Shown here piece after piece: positions 6,784 to 9,105 of a DNA stretch of 9,105 nucleotides. Numbering within the stretch: the first letter of the stretch is position 1; every line of letters begins with the position of its first letter. Below the pieces are notes generated by a model. That model was not told the DNA's origin. It saw only the letters and a list, made by a program, of their open reading frames with translations, and searched no databases. This DNA comes from Geoglobus sp. (GTDB lineage: Archaea > Halobacteriota > Archaeoglobi > Archaeoglobales > Archaeoglobaceae): the NCBI GenBank assembly GCA_027019885.1, contig JALUWC010000336.1:1-9105 (forward strand), written 5' to 3'. The translations under genes were made by a program, and so were the position numbers.

Positions 6784-7317
6784 ATGGGATGGGTGAAAGA
6801 AATCGAGGTTACTTTGAAAGTCAGAAAATTACGGGTCGGTGGTGGAACGGGCGAAAATGTCGATTTGGATACTATCCCCATAAAGTACACTGCAAGCAGT
6901 CTGAGAGGATTGCTGAGAAAATCCGCAATAAAAGTTCTGAAATCTCTAAAACCAAATTTGAATGCAAAAGATGGTAATATCTTCGGAAAGGGAAATAAAG
7001 AGGGTAAAATTCAGATTGTATTTGAGGGTGTGAATGGGGCTACGAAAAATTACAGATATGGAATAAAAATCGATTCAAACACTTCTTCAGTCATGAGCGG
7101 ACATCTTTTTTCCTACACTTTCTATGAACTCGAAGAAGTAAAATTCTCCATTAAACCGACGATTAAGTTAACAAAAGATGAGGCAAAGTTGCTGTACTAT
7201 GCAATAAACTACCTGAGGTTCGACAGCGTCGGAGGCTTTGGCTCGAGGGGACTCGGTTTAATTGAAGACGTAGAAATTGATGAGGAATTTCGCAGTTTTG
7301 TGGAGGGAGGCTCATGA
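6784..7317 (+). CDS. compact Cas7-like RAMP (Csm3-like) backbone subunit
   Basis: This 177-residue predicted single-RRM RAMP would coat crRNA in the type III filament. Seen: an N-terminal strand followed by VGGGTGENVDLD (18-29), the place where Csm3 proteins carry the catalytic Asp that cuts target RNA (Asp27 or Asp29 here); YTASSLRGLLRKSA (35-48), equivalent to the usual PGSSLKGxxR helix start but with Thr-Ala in place of Pro-Gly; NIFGKG, the IFG motif; DSNTSSVMSGHLF, equivalent to the thumb region; and the C-terminal loop VGGFGSRGLGLI. Csm3/Cmr4 proteins are usually 200-300 residues, so this one is short. The start is ATG 6784, one base after the cas10 stop, with GGTGGTT (6774-6780) upstream. 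A GTG at 6775 is in frame but would overlap cas10 and lacks a ribosome site. It overlaps the next gene by 4 bases. Confidence 0.85.
   Translation: MGWVKEIEVTLKVRKLRVGGGTGENVDLDTIPIKYTASSLRGLLRKSAIKVLKSLKPNLNAKDGNIFGKGNKEGKIQIVFEGVNGATKNYRYGIKIDSNTSSVMSGHLFSYTFYELEEVKFSIKPTIKLTKDEAKLLYYAINYLRFDSVGGFGSRGLGLIEDVEIDEEFRSFVEGGS
7302..7310 (+). promoter_or_regulatory. ribosome binding site of the csx10-like gene
   Basis: GGAGGGAGG holds two overlapping GGAGG cores, 7 and 3 bases before ATG 7314. The site lies inside the end of the upstream Cas7-like gene and supports the ATGA-overlap start of the Csx10-like gene by coupled translation. Confidence 0.7.
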
Positions 7318-8426
7318 AAAAAGTCTACTTGGTTGAATTGAGAACTCTCGAACCCGTGTGTGTAGTTTCGAAAAAAGGAAAAACAAGTTTCGTTGCAGGC
7401 TCCAAATACATTCCTGCATCCTCAATTGTCGGTGCAGTTGCGAGAAAAATAGTTTTGAACAACATAAACGAGTCCATTGGAAACTGTAAGAACATCAACA
7501 GTCTTGAAAAGTTGCCCGACTGCTCAAACTGCAAAGAAGAAAATTGCCCCTATAAAAGACTGTGGGTCGACGGAGATATAAAGCTGACAAATGCAGTTAT
7601 TGGAAAATGGATCTTGAGTTCACCTGGCATTCCCGACCTCCAGACGGTTTGCGAGCCGAGAAGTGGTGACTACGATAAGAAGGATCAATTGCTTTTCATG
7701 TTCCTTGAGGGGATGTTTTGGAAAGGAAGTGTTAGATCCGACAGAGTTGAAGAAGTTCGGAAAATTGGATGGAAAAAAAGTTCGGCAACCTTTGATGGCC
7801 AGAGCTTTGTTGATGTACCCACAATTCAACTTACGAGGGTGAAGATAGAGGAAAGGCTCAAAACTTCGGAAAAGGAGATGCTTTACGGATTCACAGCTAT
7901 AAAAGACAACCAGGATTTCAGACTTGCAGTTTACTGTGACGAGGACGTTGCAAAAGCATTTGAGGGCAAGATAAGAGTTGGGGCTTGGAAGTCGAGGGGG
8001 ATGGGTCTCGTAAAACTTACAATTGCTGAGGAATTTGACGAAGACAGCTTCATAACAAAGAGGGAGAATGAAATAGAGAGAGGATTTGAAAAGATCTCTG
8101 AAATTCTTAATGTTGATGGGTTTTACGGAACTTACACGTATCTCACAGCGGGAACAGAGGATTTGAAAGCTGAAAAGGTTTTGAAGGTTGAAAGGAGGGT
8201 AAAAAGTATTAGATATCAAAGAAAACAGGATGGTAGCCATTTTGTCCTCGCGAATGTTGCTGCTCCAGGCTCTGCGGGTGTTTTTGAAATAACGGAGCAG
8301 AACGCTGAAACACTCGCAAGGTTGGAATTGAAGAAATTGAAGCATCCTTGGTTTGACTGGGTATTCTTCAACCATCCTGTGCATTATGAGAATAGCATTT
8401 TGGAGGTGGAGGGTGATGACAGGTAG
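7314..8426 (+). CDS. csx10: Csx10-like RAMP, Cas5-group subunit
   Basis: This 370-residue protein would cap the 5' tag of the crRNA and contact Cas10, as Cas5-group subunits do. Seen: an N-terminal RAMP strand (VYLVELRTLEPV); YIPASSIVGAVAR (32-44), the RAMP helix-start motif; a Cys cluster with C58, C70, C73 and C78 (C70-x2-C73-x4-C78 then PYKRLW), resembling the Cys-x-Cys-Pro knuckle of Csx10 proteins and probably binding zinc; a Gly-rich loop VGAWKSRGMGLVKL (222-235) that ends the first RRM; and a second half (about 265-330) with GFYGTYTYLTAG and HFVLANVAAPGSAGVFE. Size, the Cys knuckle and the double RRM fit the III-D protein Csx10 better than Csm4 or Cmr3. The start overlaps the previous TGA (ATGA), and its own stop overlaps the following gene by 11 bases. 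Confidence 0.75.
   Translation: MKKVYLVELRTLEPVCVVSKKGKTSFVAGSKYIPASSIVGAVARKIVLNNINESIGNCKNINSLEKLPDCSNCKEENCPYKRLWVDGDIKLTNAVIGKWILSSPGIPDLQTVCEPRSGDYDKKDQLLFMFLEGMFWKGSVRSDRVEEVRKIGWKKSSATFDGQSFVDVPTIQLTRVKIEERLKTSEKEMLYGFTAIKDNQDFRLAVYCDEDVAKAFEGKIRVGAWKSRGMGLVKLTIAEEFDEDSFITKRENEIERGFEKISEILNVDGFYGTYTYLTAGTEDLKAEKVLKVERRVKSIRYQRKQDGSHFVLANVAAPGSAGVFEITEQNAETLARLELKKLKHPWFDWVFFNHPVHYENSILEVEGDDR
8402..8408 (+). promoter_or_regulatory. ribosome binding site deciding the cas11-like start
   Basis: GGAGGTG lies 7 bases before ATG 8416, a near-perfect archaeal Shine-Dalgarno sequence at the normal distance. It selects ATG 8416 over the in-frame upstream ATGs from 8353, whose added residues are Trp/Arg-rich and unlike the rest of the protein. 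Confidence 0.75.
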
Positions 8427-8757
8427 GGTTGAGCTTGCCTGCAGACTTTTGGATGGAATTGAGGTAGTTAAAGGTGAAGAAAGTGGAAAGGTAACGAGAA
8501 CTTTCCTCAGGAAAGCTCTGGAATTAATTGAGGAATCCGAAGGAAAGGATGAGTATATCATGTCTGTTGGCTACATGGTTGCGAGAAATAAAGGTGATGA
8601 CACCGTGACCTTTTTCAAGAGGCTAAGGGAAGAAGTTGAGAAAATTCAGAGCGATTGGAAGGACGCAAAAGAAGAACTGAAAAAGTTGCTCGAATATGTG
8701 ATTAAAGTTTATTATGTACGTTCTGAACTGGGTGAGGATGTATGCACGAAGCTTTAA
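8416..8757 (+). CDS. cas11: small helical subunit, Cas11-like (Csm2/Cmr5 group)
   Basis: This 113-residue, all-helical protein with many Glu and Lys residues lies between two RAMP genes, the usual place of the type III small subunit. It has no catalytic motif. Helices are evident at about 25-41 (VTRTFLRKALELIEESE), 46-58, 63-80 (TVTFFKRLREEVEKIQ) and 82-103 (KDAKEELKKLLEYVIKVYYV). Cas11 subunits form the inner belly filament that contacts target RNA alongside the Cas7 backbone. These proteins diverge so far that sequence alone rarely proves membership; the call rests on size, helix content and synteny. The start is fixed by the GGAGGTG site. It overlaps the Csx10-like gene by 11 bases and the next gene by 16 bases, so expression is tightly coupled. 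Confidence 0.65.
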   Translation: MTGRVELACRLLDGIEVVKGEESGKVTRTFLRKALELIEESEGKDEYIMSVGYMVARNKGDDTVTFFKRLREEVEKIQSDWKDAKEELKKLLEYVIKVYYVRSELGEDVCTKL

Positions 8758-9105
8758 AGGCGAGGTATGTTCTGGATTGCAGAATTAAAACACTGTCCCC
8801 GTTGCACATTGGGTCAGAAAAGGCTTTGGGGTTTGGTGTAGATAACCCCGTCATAAAGGTAAAAAGAGAAGTAAATGGTGAAATCAAGGAGATTCCCGTA
8901 ATTCCGGGTTCGAGTATAAGAGGAGTACTCAGAGCGCATTTTTATAGGCTGGCAAATTCTGGTGTTTTAGAGAAACTTGGTTTTAAAGTGCTCAAAGAGG
9001 ATCTCGGAGAAGTCGAAAGAAAATTTGTTAGGATAGATGCGGATGAGAAAATTAAATTTGTGAGAGAGAAACTCGGAGCTCTTGAAAAACTATTCGGAAT
9101 TTCTG
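8742..9105 (+). CDS. Csm3-like Cas7 RAMP (5' part, runs off the window)
   Basis: The first 121 residues of a backbone subunit that binds crRNA and should cut target RNA. Seen: an N-terminal strand with TLSPLHIGSEKALGFG (17-32); VDNPVIKV (33-40), whose Asp34 occupies the position of the catalytic Asp of Csm3; IPVIPGSSIRGVLRAHFYRL (51-70), the canonical IPGSSxKGxxR helix start of Csm3 and SSO1426-type RAMPs; and the beginning of a helical insertion up to the edge (KLFGIS, where IFG-type motifs occur). The frame begins at ATG 8742, inside the end of the Cas11-like gene, with GGTGAGG (8731-8737) as ribosome site. With the compact Cas7 at 6784 it gives at least two different Cas7-type subunits in one operon, which is usual for III-D. 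The 3' end, beyond 9105, is not seen. Confidence 0.88.
   Translation, partial: MHEALKARYVLDCRIKTLSPLHIGSEKALGFGVDNPVIKVKREVNGEIKEIPVIPGSSIRGVLRAHFYRLANSGVLEKLGFKVLKEDLGEVERKFVRIDADEKIKFVREKLGALEKLFGIS

Noticed and set aside
8353..8415. ATG 8353 as start of the small subunit
   Set aside because: It would add Trp/Arg-rich residues overlapping the csx10-like gene; a strong GGAGGTG site points to ATG 8416.
7620..8561. A 313-codon open frame on the - strand opposite the csx10-like gene
   Set aside because: It is the antisense shadow of two well-supported + strand genes; its translation is rich in Ser, Phe, Leu and Cys and shows no domain.

Overview
The window is part of a CRISPR-Cas locus from an archaeon, most likely a thermophilic euryarchaeon. 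The reasons are heavy use of AGA/AGG and ATA codons, GGTGA/GGAGG-type ribosome binding sites, TATA-type promoters spaced for archaeal transcription, Lys/Glu-rich proteins and archaeal Cas families. Archaeoglobales would fit, but that placement is inference. All intact genes are on the + strand. No CRISPR array, cas1/cas2 or RNA gene is visible.

Layout. (1) Positions 1-1152 are the end of one operon: the last codons of an unidentified gene, then a complete RAMP (repeat-associated mysterious protein) of the Cas5/Cas7 fold, followed by a T-rich putative terminator. (2) Positions 1284-2073 on the - strand hold relics. One is a Cas3''-type HD nuclease that stays open for 213 codons but has lost its N-terminus and any usable start codon. 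The other is a frameshifted 3' stub of a further gene. They look like the remains of a type I (probably I-A) interference module. (3) Positions 2155-4181 encode two CARF-domain proteins with overlapping stop and start: a CARF protein with the GGRK motif of the NE0113/Csx14 group, and a Csx1-type CARF-HEPN ribonuclease. (4) Positions 4245-9105 are a second operon with its own promoter: cas10 (HD nuclease plus GGDD cyclase), a very small Cas7-like RAMP, a Csx10-like Cas5, a small helical Cas11-like subunit, and the start of a Csm3-like Cas7 that runs off the window.

How it should work. The Cas10-Cas5-Cas7-Cas11 proteins are expected to form a crRNA-guided type III complex, closest to subtype III-D because of the Csx10-like subunit. 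On binding target RNA, the Cas10 palm domain would make cyclic oligoadenylate and its HD domain would cut ssDNA. The Csx1-like protein would be the second-messenger-activated RNase. The shorter CARF protein would sense, and possibly degrade, the same messenger. The RAMP at 121-1152 lies in a separate operon and probably belongs to a different type III module or is a shared subunit.

The points most worth a second look are the decayed type I remnants between the two type III operons, the CARF protein with a helical, winged-helix-like C-terminus, the compact Cas7 with an altered crRNA-binding loop, and inverted repeats over both promoters.
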